Assembly (NCBI RefSeq): GCF_029210395.1
Contig: NZ_JARGDP010000033.1
Coordinates: 1-32,617 of the forward strand
Direction of reading: 5' to 3'
DNA length: 32,617 nucleotides
From: Petrocella sp. FN5
GTDB lineage: Bacteria > Bacillota > Clostridia > Lachnospirales > Vallitaleaceae
Made by a program: the position numbers and the translations under genes. Below are positions 1 through 7,307 of the stretch, piece by piece. Position 1 is the stretch's first letter, and the number at the start of each line of letters is the position of its first letter. The notes beneath the pieces are model-generated. The model was not told the DNA's origin, searched no databases, and saw nothing but the letters and a program-made list of their open reading frames with translations.

Positions 1-12
1 TGAAATAAAGGT

Positions 13-40
13 TTTATTCCATCAGGGAATATGTTATAAT
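13..40 (+). promoter_or_regulatory. Putative promoter of the SCIFF locus
   Basis: A perfect TATAAT lies at 35-40, preceded by TGT (extended -10 form, TG at 32-33). The -35 is weak (TTTATT at 13-18, 16-bp spacer). Transcription would begin near 47 and leave an untranslated leader of about 80 nt before scfA. The extended -10 may compensate for the poor -35. Confidence 0.5.
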
Positions 41-127
41 GATTCAGTTAAAAGTTACCTCTAACATAGGTGGTTAGGGTGCGTATTTCAAGATTATAAA
101 ATAACCAAAACACTTGGAGGAATGAAT

Positions 128-277
128 ATGAAACATATAAAAACACTAAATGCAACCGTATTAAAAGAAACTTTGAAACATGGTGGATGCGGAGAATGTC
201 AAACTTCATGTCAATCGGCCTGTAAGACGTCCTGCACCGTAGGTAATCAATCTTGCGAAAATGAAAAAATGAGATAG
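128..277 (+). CDS. scfA: SCIFF ribosomal peptide precursor (six cysteines in forty-five residues)
   Basis: This 49-aa peptide is the precursor of the SCIFF family, near-universal in Clostridia and modified by a radical SAM maturase that makes sactipeptide/thioether links. The start at 128 is 7 nt after GGAGG (116-120); the in-frame ATG at 122 is only 1 nt from that site and is rejected. The N-terminus MKHIKTLN and core HGGCGECQTSC are the family hallmark. Cysteines sit at 21, 24, 28, 32, 36 and 43, and Thr37 directly follows Cys36. In the studied homologue CteA, Cys32 is joined to Thr37 (established for that homologue, inferred here). The maturase gene follows 204 bp downstream. The product's biological role is unknown in the family. 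It is too short for routine gene callers that use a 60-aa cutoff. Confidence 0.95.
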   Translation: MKHIKTLNATVLKETLKHGGCGECQTSCQSACKTSCTVGNQSCENEKMR

Positions 278-336
278 CAGTGAAATAATCACAGCTTCTT
301 GATATAGTTAGAATATTCGTATAGGCTGCCTAAGGT

Positions 337-373
337 AAACTGAAAAGACGAAGGTCTCTTTCAGTTTCTTTTT
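337..373 (+). terminator. Attenuator-like hairpin between scfA and scfB
   Basis: AAACTGAAA (337-345) pairs with TTTCAGTTT (359-367), with a short inner GAC/GTC extension, followed by TTTTT at 369-373. Placed between peptide gene and maturase gene, it would end most transcripts after scfA and let a minority read through, giving peptide in excess over enzyme. The stem is AU-rich, so strength is uncertain. Confidence 0.65.
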
Positions 374-481
374 GTAATGTATTAGGAAATGATACTTTAA
401 CCATAGAACCATATTTAAAACAGATAGACTTAAAGTGGTTGAGAATAGAAATCAACTCCTTTTCATTGAAAGGGTAATATA

Positions 482-1843
482 ATGATACACCAGTATAAAA
501 TACAAGATATGAATATCGTCATGGATATTAACAGTGGTTCGATTCATGTGGTAGATGACATGAGTTATGATCTGATAAAGGATCTAGACAATGGTGTACT
601 AATAGAAGACGCCATAAACGGATTGAATGAAAAATATACTAAAGGATTACTTGTGCAAGCCAGAGATGAGATTAATGACCTTATAAATGGGGGCTTGCTC
701 TTTTCTAAGGATGATTATGAACAGGTTGTCCTAGACTTTAAAAATCGAAGCACAGTTGTAAAAGCTTTATGCCTTCATGTGGCACATGATTGTAATTTGG
801 CATGTACCTATTGTTTTGCTTCAGAAGGTGAATATCATGGAGATCGAGATTTGATGTCCTTTGAAGTAGCTAAAAAAGCAATCGACTTTTTGGTGGCACA
901 TTCTGGAAACCGTCGTAATTTGGAGATTGACTTCTTTGGTGGAGAACCTTTGATGAATTTCGAGATGGTGAAAGAAACCGTACACTATGCCAGAAGCTTA
1001 GAACAAGAAAAAAATAAACATTTTAGATTTACTTTAACTACCAATGGCGTGTTGCTTAATGATGATAATATGGCATTTATGAATGAGCATATGTATAATG
1101 TTGTTTTATCTGTTGACGGACGTAAAGCGACACATGATAAAATGCGACCAACACCAAATGGCAAAGGGAGTTATGATTTAATTATGCCTAAGTTTAAGGC
1201 TTTTGCCGACGCGAGAGGGCAAAAAAGCTATTACGTTAGAGGCACTTTTACCCATGAAAACATGGACTTCTCAGAAGATGTATTGCACCTTGCCGAGGAA
1301 GGCTTTGAGCAAATATCGGTGGAACCGGTGGTGGCACCTGATGAGATGAATTACGCTATTAAGGAAGAAGATCTTCCATACCTAAGAGAACAATATGAAA
1401 GATTAGCACTGGCAAAATTGGAATATAAAGAAAAAAATAAAGATTTTAATTTTTTCCATTTTATGATTGATTTATCACAAGGACCATGTGTTGCCAAACG
1501 TCTTGCCGGTTGTGGATCCGGCATTGAGTATTTAGCCGTAACACCGACTGGTGACTTGTACCCCTGCCATCAATTTGTAGGGATAGATGAATTCTTATTA
1601 GGTAATGTTAATCAAGGTATTACAAACATCCTTAAACAAGATGCATTCAGAGGATGTAATGTTTATGCAAAAGAAGCGTGTAGAGGGTGTTGGGCAAAAT
1701 TCTATTGTAGTGGTGGTTGCAGTGCCAACTCTTATAATTTTCATGGTGATTTGCTTGCAACTTATGAAATCGGTTGTGAGTTAGAAAAGAAAAGAGTGGA
1801 GTGTGCCATTTATTTAAAAGCCAAAGAAATGCTGGCAAAATAA
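482..1843 (+). CDS. scfB: SCIFF peptide maturase, radical SAM/SPASM protein
   Basis: A 453-aa radical SAM enzyme that installs thioether crosslinks in the SCIFF peptide, probably in the cytoplasm. Residues 1-90 form a RiPP-recognition-like N-terminal domain (small acidic winged-helix fold). The radical SAM motif CNLACTYC gives the cluster ligands Cys104, Cys108 and Cys111, followed by the FFGGEP motif (151-156) for SAM binding. The C-terminal SPASM region has cysteines at 336, 344, 362, 392, 400, 403, 409, 413 and 432, enough for two auxiliary 4Fe-4S clusters, as in the characterised homologue CteB. Length is normal for the family. An AAAGGG-type ribosome site precedes the ATG at 482. The gene follows scfA, its expected substrate, and is 59 bp upstream of secDF, with no terminator between, so secDF may be partly cotranscribed. 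Confidence 0.95.
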   Translation: MIHQYKIQDMNIVMDINSGSIHVVDDMSYDLIKDLDNGVLIEDAINGLNEKYTKGLLVQARDEINDLINGGLLFSKDDYEQVVLDFKNRSTVVKALCLHVAHDCNLACTYCFASEGEYHGDRDLMSFEVAKKAIDFLVAHSGNRRNLEIDFFGGEPLMNFEMVKETVHYARSLEQEKNKHFRFTLTTNGVLLNDDNMAFMNEHMYNVVLSVDGRKATHDKMRPTPNGKGSYDLIMPKFKAFADARGQKSYYVRGTFTHENMDFSEDVLHLAEEGFEQISVEPVVAPDEMNYAIKEEDLPYLREQYERLALAKLEYKEKNKDFNFFHFMIDLSQGPCVAKRLAGCGSGIEYLAVTPTGDLYPCHQFVGIDEFLLGNVNQGITNILKQDAFRGCNVYAKEACRGCWAKFYCSGGCSANSYNFHGDLLATYEIGCELEKKRVECAIYLKAKEMLAK

Positions 1844-1902
1844 AAACGCAGTTCAAAGCCATTATGCTGATATGGCATAGGGCAATACTAGGAGGATATG
1901 TG

Positions 1903-4065
1903 ATGAAAGGGAAATATGTAGTAGCACTGATTATTTCACTAGTGCTTATTGTGGGTACAGCTTATGTAGCTATAGTAGGTGTGGGAGAGAACAAGAATGG
2001 AAGTGTAGAGGAAATTAATCTTGGTCTCGATTTAGAAGGTGGGGTTAGTATTACCTATGCACCCAGTAAAGCTGATCCAACATCTGTGGAGATCCAAGAC
2101 ACGCTGTACAAGTTACAGCTTAGACTGGATGAATATGGATATACAGAAGGTGAAGTGTATCTTGAAGGATCCAGCCGTATCAATGTGGATATACCAGGCG
2201 TAAAAAATGCAGATCAAGTATTACTTGAGATGGGTAAGCCCGGTAAACTTGCTTTTATAGATGAGGATGGTATTGTCTGGCTAACAGGTGCAGACGTTAA
2301 GAACGCCGAGCCTGGAACTGATACAAGTGGCATGACAAGAGATTATGTTGTTCATCTTGAATTCACGCCGGATGGTGTAACGAAATTTGCTGAAGCAACA
2401 ACCAAGAATGTGGGCAAACCATTGTATATATATTATAATGATGAGCCTTTACTGGCACCAACGGTTAACGAACCTATTTTAAATGGACAAGCGGTCATCA
2501 ACAATATGGGCAGTTTGGTTAATGCGAGTCAACTAGCGGCAAATATCAGGATTGGCGCATTGCCACTTGAGTTGATTGAACTAAGATCAAATGTAGTTGG
2601 AGCCAAAATGGGACAAGATGCTATACGTACCAGTATATTAGCAGGGCTTATTGGTATATCGCTCGTATTCTTATTTATGATTGGTTTCTATAGATTACCA
2701 GGTGTAGTTTCTTCCATAGCATTGATTTTTTACGCATCCTTGATGATTGTGTCACTTAGTCTGTTTAATGTCACATTAACCTTGCCGGGTATTGCAGGGA
2801 TTATACTCTCAATTGGTATGGCGGTGGATGCGAATGTCATTATTTTCTCCAGAATCAAAGAAGAAATTGGTTCAGGTAAAACTTTAAAAGCCTCTGTTAA
2901 GTCAGGCTTTAAAAAGGCCACATCAGCCATTGTGGATGGTAATGCTACCACATTAATAGCTGCCATTGTACTTTATATTATGGGAACAGGTACCATAAAA
3001 GGGTTTGCCATCACCTTAATGATTGGTATTGCAGTTTCCATGTTCACATCATTGGTGATGACAAGATTACTCTTATCTAGTTTAGTAGGCATGGGCCTTA
3101 GAGATAAGAAGTTATATGGTGTGGATCTTGGTCACAAGTCGGTTCAAGTCATTGAAAAGAGAAAAGTATTCTTTGCTGTATCTGTGGTCATTATACTAAT
3201 TGGTTTGGTAATGATGCCGGTTAATCAGGCAACTAGAGATTCATTTTTGAACTTTGACATTGAGTTTGTAGGTGGAACTTCGACACTGGTTAGTGTGGGA
3301 GCAGGTCAAGGCTATTTGACTCCCGAAGCTCTCCAAGAAGCTGTTAAAGATTTGGTGGTTGAAGCAACAGGACAAACAACACCTCAATTTCAAAATGTTA
3401 CAGGTAAAGATGAGTTTATCATTAAAACACCGAGTTTAACCTCAGAAGAAAGACTGGCACTGTCGGAAGCATTAATTGAAAAGTATAATATTACATCTGA
3501 TGACATCGAGAGTGAGAGCATTAGTGCGACAGTCAGTGGAGAGATGCGAAGAGATGCCATTATTGCCGTTTTAGTAGCTTCCTTATGTATTCTGATTTAT
3601 GTAAGTTTTAGGTTTAAAGATTTCTGGTTTGGTATGGCAGCTGTGGTTGCTTTGGTCCATGATATTTTCATTGTATTTGCAGTATACTCTATAGGTAATG
3701 TACCGATAAATAATTCCTTCATTGCGGCCATGCTTACCATTGTTGGTTACTCCATCAATGATACAATTGTCGTTTTTGACAGGATTCGTGAGAATATGTC
3801 ATTAGAGAGAAAGTTCAGTTATAAAGATCTAATTAATATGAGTATCAGTCAAACGATGGGGAGGTCCATTAATACATCATTAACCACTTTCATCATGGTA
3901 GGTGTCTTGTACATCGTTGGCGTCACATCCATAAGAGAGTTCGCTTTACCCCTTATGATTGGTATACTTAGCGGTACCTATTCATCCATATTCATTGCAA
4001 GTCCAATGTGGTATATTTTCAAAATTAATCATGATAAAAAACTCAAGAAAAAAATCATTGAGTAA
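1903..4065 (+). CDS. secDF: Protein translocase subunit SecDF (fused SecD-SecF)
   Basis: A 720-aa membrane protein that uses the proton motive force to help pull proteins through SecYEG. The start at 1903 is 7 nt after GGAGG (1891-1895); an open frame extends upstream but overlaps scfB and has no ribosome site. SecD half: TM1 at about 5-27, the conserved GLDLEGG at 41-47, a large extracytoplasmic domain at about 50-235, then a TM bundle with GMAVDANV (305-312). SecF half begins near 420: TM at 422-440, FVGGT at 455-459, a small outer domain, and a TM bundle with GYSINDTIV (615-623). The fusion is usual in Firmicutes, including B. subtilis and many clostridia. The location beside the SCIFF genes is also common in Clostridia and may be relevant to peptide export, but that is inference. 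Confidence 0.97.
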   Translation: MKGKYVVALIISLVLIVGTAYVAIVGVGENKNGSVEEINLGLDLEGGVSITYAPSKADPTSVEIQDTLYKLQLRLDEYGYTEGEVYLEGSSRINVDIPGVKNADQVLLEMGKPGKLAFIDEDGIVWLTGADVKNAEPGTDTSGMTRDYVVHLEFTPDGVTKFAEATTKNVGKPLYIYYNDEPLLAPTVNEPILNGQAVINNMGSLVNASQLAANIRIGALPLELIELRSNVVGAKMGQDAIRTSILAGLIGISLVFLFMIGFYRLPGVVSSIALIFYASLMIVSLSLFNVTLTLPGIAGIILSIGMAVDANVIIFSRIKEEIGSGKTLKASVKSGFKKATSAIVDGNATTLIAAIVLYIMGTGTIKGFAITLMIGIAVSMFTSLVMTRLLLSSLVGMGLRDKKLYGVDLGHKSVQVIEKRKVFFAVSVVIILIGLVMMPVNQATRDSFLNFDIEFVGGTSTLVSVGAGQGYLTPEALQEAVKDLVVEATGQTTPQFQNVTGKDEFIIKTPSLTSEERLALSEALIEKYNITSDDIESESISATVSGEMRRDAIIAVLVASLCILIYVSFRFKDFWFGMAAVVALVHDIFIVFAVYSIGNVPINNSFIAAMLTIVGYSINDTIVVFDRIRENMSLERKFSYKDLINMSISQTMGRSINTSLTTFIMVGVLYIVGVTSIREFALPLMIGILSGTYSSIFIASPMWYIFKINHDKKLKKKIIE

Positions 4066-4090
4066 TATGAAGCAGAAAAACTAAACTATA

Positions 4091-4129
4091 GAACAAGGCA
4101 GACCATGGGGAACATGTTCTGCCTTGTTC
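4091..4129 (+). terminator. Terminator after secDF
   Basis: A perfect 12-bp inverted repeat, GAACAAGGCAGA (4091-4102) with TCTGCCTTGTTC (4118-4129), has a 15-nt loop and is followed by TTATT. The U-tract is short, but the hairpin lies in the right place between secDF and recJ. Confidence 0.75.
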
Positions 4130-4159
4130 TTATTAATGAATGGATTAAAGCAGATGCTG

Positions 4160-4186
4160 TTGATTCATAGCAAAATAGTGTATAAT
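4160..4186 (+). promoter_or_regulatory. Putative recJ promoter
   Basis: TATAAT at 4181-4186 with TTGATT at 4160-4165 upstream. The spacer is 15 bp, slightly short. It lies after the secDF terminator and 33 bp before the recJ start. Confidence 0.55.
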
Positions 4187-4218
4187 ATTTTCTTGAAGAG
4201 TCTTGTGGAGGTGTCATA

Positions 4219-6267
4219 TTGAAAGAAAAAATATGGAAAATTAGAGAAAGTGATGATGAGAAGGTTATGAAGATCATGTCTGAGACGGCCTTATCTCCTA
4301 TCATTGCCCGTCTATTAATAAATAGAGGTGTAGACTCTAAAGAAGCGGTATATCAGTATTATAATGCGACAACAGAGAGCTTTCATGATCCTTTTATGTT
4401 AACCGATATGTCAACTGCGGTTGAAAGAATTCTAAGAAGCAGAGATAATGCTGAAAAAATAATGGTTTATGGTGATTATGATGTTGATGGTGTGACCAGC
4501 ACCTCTATTTTATACATGTTTTTGGAGGAACTTGGATGTTTGGTGGAATATTATATTCCTGATCGACATGAAGAAGGTTATGGAATTAATAAAGAAGCTC
4601 TAACGGAGGTTAAAGAAAGAGGCTTTGATTTACTGATTTCAGTGGACACAGGTATAACGGCGGTCAAGGAAGTGGCATATAGTAATGAGATTGGATTAGA
4701 TGTGATTATAACAGATCATCATGAATGCCAAGAAGTACTTCCGAGTGCGCTAGCCGTTATCAATCCCAAAAGAGAGGGGGATAAATACCCCTTTAAAATG
4801 TTGGCTGGTGTAGGTGTCACTTTTAAGTTGATACAAGCTCTGGCAAGAACGACGGGTATTGAAAATAAGATATGGAAATATCTTGATTTGGTAGCGGTAG
4901 GTACCGTTGCAGATATTGTGCCAATTTATGGTGAAAATAGGACCATAACGAAGTTGGCTTTTATGTCTATGCCTACGACATGGAACAAAGGACTTGGGGC
5001 CTTGATGAAAGTCTCAGATTTGGAAGGAAAAAAAATGACAGCTGGGCGTATTGGTTATGGTATAGGCCCAAGGCTTAATGCAGCCGGTAGGATTAAGCAT
5101 GCAAAAGAAGCGGTAGAACTGTTTATTCTTAATGATACGAAACAATGTTTGAAAATAGCTGAAGCCCTAGACCAAGATAATAAAAACAGGCAAGACTTGG
5201 AAAAACATATTTTTGAAGAAGCAGTAGCCCTTATAGAAACAAGTTCGAATCATTTAGATAAGAAAGTTATTGTCGTTGCATCGAAAAACTGGCATCATGG
5301 TGTTATCGGCATCGTTGCTTCTAAGTTGGTAGAAAAGTATTACAGACCCATCATCATCTTGTCGATTAAAGATGGGGGTGCATCCGGGTCCGCTAGAAGC
5401 GTGGAAGGCTTTAATATATATATGGCTTTAAAAGCCAATGCTCATTTATTTGATAAATTTGGTGGACATGAGATGGCAGCAGGTATGTCTTTGGAAGAAA
5501 CCAATATAGAAGCCTTAGAAAAGGGATTAAACGCCTATGCCACCAAACATATGGAAAAGGATGTATTAATACCCAAACTAAAAGTGGATATGGTTATGAA
5601 GATGGAAGATATCAATCTTGAGTTGATAGACGAAATTCAAAAAATGGAGCCTTTTGGAATAGGTAACCCTGAACCTACATTTATATGTAAAGGACCTGTC
5701 AATCATATTAAAAGGATAGGTAAAGACCTGAATCATCTATCTCTGGAAGTGGGAAGTGATTCGAAGATTAAAGGCGTTGGATTTTCCTTAGGTGAAGTAA
5801 CAGAATGGTTGGATGATGGACAGCTTTCCGAATGTGTCTGTAGTTTGGAAATCAATGAATGGCATCAACGAAAATCGCCTCAAATGATGGTGAAGGACAT
5901 TAGGCATACTGAAGATACCCTTAAGGAAATAAAAAAGCAAATCACGAAGCATAAAAGCATTAACTATATAAAGGACTATGTTGTAGAGGATGAAAATCGC
6001 CTTAATCGAGATATGTTGACGGATTTTTATAGATTTTTGATGCAAAAAGATAGTGCCCTTAATCATCAGATCTATTTCACCAAACTCTTGGCTTACTTTG
6101 ACCTAAAACGACCTCAACTCCTTAGTAAATACTTAATGATGTTGGAGATTTTCAAAGAACTTGGACTGATTCAATATCAGATAAAAGGTTTATCCATGAC
6201 TTTCAGTCTGAATAAGGGAAAAAAAGTTGATTTACATGATTCAAAGCTGTATAATAAATTCTTGTGA
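4219..6267 (+). CDS. recJ: Single-stranded-DNA-specific exonuclease RecJ
   Basis: A 682-aa 5'-3' single-stranded DNA exonuclease acting in recombination, mismatch and base-excision repair. The start is a TTG at 4219, 7 nt after GGAGG in GTGGAGGTG (4205-4213); no ATG fits. The DHH phosphoesterase domain shows the metal motifs GDYDVDG (85-91) and TDHHE (165-169, Asp166-His167-His168), plus the RecJ signature GPRLNAAGRI (283-292). The DHHA1 domain has GGHEMAAGMS (415-424). An OB-fold nucleic-acid-binding region follows from about 450, and a C-terminal extension of about 100 residues resembles that of other Firmicutes RecJ proteins. The gene is followed by apt, as in B. subtilis and many clostridia. 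A promoter for the next unit overlaps its 3' end. Confidence 0.96.
   Translation: MKEKIWKIRESDDEKVMKIMSETALSPIIARLLINRGVDSKEAVYQYYNATTESFHDPFMLTDMSTAVERILRSRDNAEKIMVYGDYDVDGVTSTSILYMFLEELGCLVEYYIPDRHEEGYGINKEALTEVKERGFDLLISVDTGITAVKEVAYSNEIGLDVIITDHHECQEVLPSALAVINPKREGDKYPFKMLAGVGVTFKLIQALARTTGIENKIWKYLDLVAVGTVADIVPIYGENRTITKLAFMSMPTTWNKGLGALMKVSDLEGKKMTAGRIGYGIGPRLNAAGRIKHAKEAVELFILNDTKQCLKIAEALDQDNKNRQDLEKHIFEEAVALIETSSNHLDKKVIVVASKNWHHGVIGIVASKLVEKYYRPIIILSIKDGGASGSARSVEGFNIYMALKANAHLFDKFGGHEMAAGMSLEETNIEALEKGLNAYATKHMEKDVLIPKLKVDMVMKMEDINLELIDEIQKMEPFGIGNPEPTFICKGPVNHIKRIGKDLNHLSLEVGSDSKIKGVGFSLGEVTEWLDDGQLSECVCSLEINEWHQRKSPQMMVKDIRHTEDTLKEIKKQITKHKSINYIKDYVVEDENRLNRDMLTDFYRFLMQKDSALNHQIYFTKLLAYFDLKRPQLLSKYLMMLEIFKELGLIQYQIKGLSMTFSLNKGKKVDLHDSKLYNKFL
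6227..6255 (+). promoter_or_regulatory. Promoter inside the 3' end of recJ
   Basis: TTGATT (6227-6232), a 17-bp spacer and TATAAT (6250-6255) make a near-consensus sigma-A promoter. It would start transcription near 6262, just before the recJ stop codon, reading into the structured recJ-apt intergenic region and apt. A second TATAAT at 6277-6282 has no good -35. Confidence 0.65.
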
Positions 6268-6420
6268 TAGTATACATATAATAACTCAACTTTCTCAGAT
6301 GTTTTTCAAGCTCTTGGCTTGCAAGTTAGCCGAAAATCACTAAGAAATCCTACAAGTGGGAAAGCCGAGTTGATACTCTATAAGCTATCCTTAAGATATT
6401 CTAATAGGGGTATAGTATTA
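6262..6420 (+). ncRNA. Structured intergenic RNA between recJ and apt (6S-like candidate or apt leader)
   Basis: The region has several nested inverted repeats. AACTCAACTTTC (from about 6283) pairs with GAAAGCCGAGTT (about 6359-6371), except for a 2x2 internal loop. ATAGTATAC (about 6268) pairs with GTATAGTAT (6410-6418) with one mismatch. GGCT/AGCC caps an apical arm around 6315-6335. The total length of about 160 nt, a long rod, and an asymmetric central bubble with a small hairpin on its 3' strand recall 6S RNA. In B. subtilis the 6S gene bsrA lies by aspS in this same housekeeping neighbourhood. No terminator with a U-run is visible, so it could equally be the apt 5' leader. I do not recognise a known riboswitch core. 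Confidence 0.3.
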
Positions 6421-6450
6421 AAATCTGTGTAGCATTAAAGGAGAGATATT

Positions 6451-6963
6451 ATGGATTTGAAATCACTGATTAGAGATGTTTATGATTTTCCTAAAGAAGG
6501 TATCGTATTTAAAGACATAACGACGGTGTTACAAGATCCGGCGGGATTAAGATTTGCGGTTGATGAATTTGAGAAGGCATTAAAAGATGTGGACTTTGAC
6601 TTGGTTGTCGGTCCTGAATCTAGAGGCTTTATTTTTGGTGTACCTTTAGCGTATAATATGAACAAAGGTTTTATTCCGGTTAGAAAAGAAGGTAAACTGC
6701 CTTATAAAACCAAGTCAAAAGAATATGATTTAGAGTATGGAAGTGCGATTGTAGAAATTCATATGGATGCCATTAAACCGGGAGACAAAGTTGTTGTTGT
6801 TGATGATTTGTTAGCAACCGGTGGCACATCTAAAGCAATGGTAGAGCTTATTGAAGAAATGGGCGGTATTGTTGTAAAAATGGTCTATTTGATTGAGTTA
6901 TCATTTCTAAAGGGTAGAGAAGTTCTTGAAGGTCAAGATGTTGAAGCAATTATAAAATACTAA
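6451..6963 (+). CDS. apt: Adenine phosphoribosyltransferase
   Basis: A 170-aa cytoplasmic purine-salvage enzyme making AMP from adenine and PRPP. The type I phosphoribosyltransferase PRPP-binding motif is VVVVDDLLATGGTS (114-127). The Apt-type FPKEGIVFKDIT segment is at 13-24, and GPESRGFIFG (54-63) supplies the adenine-pocket side. Length is typical. The ATG follows AAAGGAGAG (6437-6445). The position between recJ and relA matches B. subtilis and most Clostridia; salvage of adenine and (p)ppGpp control of purine pools are functionally linked. A terminator follows within 15 bp. Confidence 0.97.
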   Translation: MDLKSLIRDVYDFPKEGIVFKDITTVLQDPAGLRFAVDEFEKALKDVDFDLVVGPESRGFIFGVPLAYNMNKGFIPVRKEGKLPYKTKSKEYDLEYGSAIVEIHMDAIKPGDKVVVVDDLLATGGTSKAMVELIEEMGGIVVKMVYLIELSFLKGREVLEGQDVEAIIKY

Positions 6964-6977
6964 TAATTTTTGTAGTG

Positions 6978-7024
6978 AAGGCTGTCAGACGATAAGATTG
7001 TTCTTATCAATAGACAGTCTTTTA
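6978..7024 (+). terminator. Terminator after apt
   Basis: AAGGCTGTC (6978-6986) pairs with GACAGTCTT (7013-7021), one pair being G-U. An inner stem GATAAG/CTTATC lies at 6991-7008. TTTT follows. The two stacked stems make a strong hairpin right after the gene. Confidence 0.8.
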
Positions 7025-7029
7025 ATTCC

Positions 7030-7058
7030 TTGCAATTTCCTTAAAATATCTTTATAAT
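7030..7058 (+). promoter_or_regulatory. relA promoter
   Basis: TTGCAA (7030-7035), 17-bp spacer, TATAAT (7053-7058). Transcription should start near 7065, leaving a leader of about 240 nt before relA. Most of that leader is the palindromic element at 7068-7192. Confidence 0.75.
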
Positions 7059-7067
7059 AGAAATAAT

Positions 7068-7192
7068 TCTGGTTAAAGGGTCAAAACTAAGTATCTCTAT
7101 ATTAACACACAATATATAGATTACTTTGATACATTCAGAACTATATATTGTATGTGAAAGTTCAACAATATGGTTATGACGCCTTAACCCAT
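7068..7192 (+). repeat. Imperfect palindromic element forming the relA leader
   Basis: GGTTAAAGGGTCAAAAC (7071-7087) is the imperfect reverse complement of GTTATGACGCCTTAACC (7173-7189). The pairing resumes with a perfect 11-bp repeat, ACAATATATAG (7109-7119) and CTATATATTGT (7141-7151), around a 21-nt loop. The spacing between outer and inner arms is equal on both sides (36 nt), so the whole element is one long imperfect palindrome. The outer-arm sequence recurs at 17494-17591. Transcribed from the relA promoter it would fold into a long hairpin at the 5' end of the mRNA. The remainder of the 344-bp apt-relA gap shows nothing further that I can name. Confidence 0.6.
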
Positions 7193-7307
7193 TCTTATTG
7201 TAGAAACAAGTCATTTATATTATATTTCCTTAAAACCCCCTGTATAGGGTGGCTTCGAAATCGAGGATAAGGTAAACTTAAATACTGAAAAAGTGGTGAT
7301 AGAATTT

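Noticed and set aside
1801-1902. Upstream extension of secDF overlapping scfB
   Set aside because: It would add 34 residues without a signal-like sequence or ribosome site, while a GGAGG sits 7 nt before the ATG at 1903.
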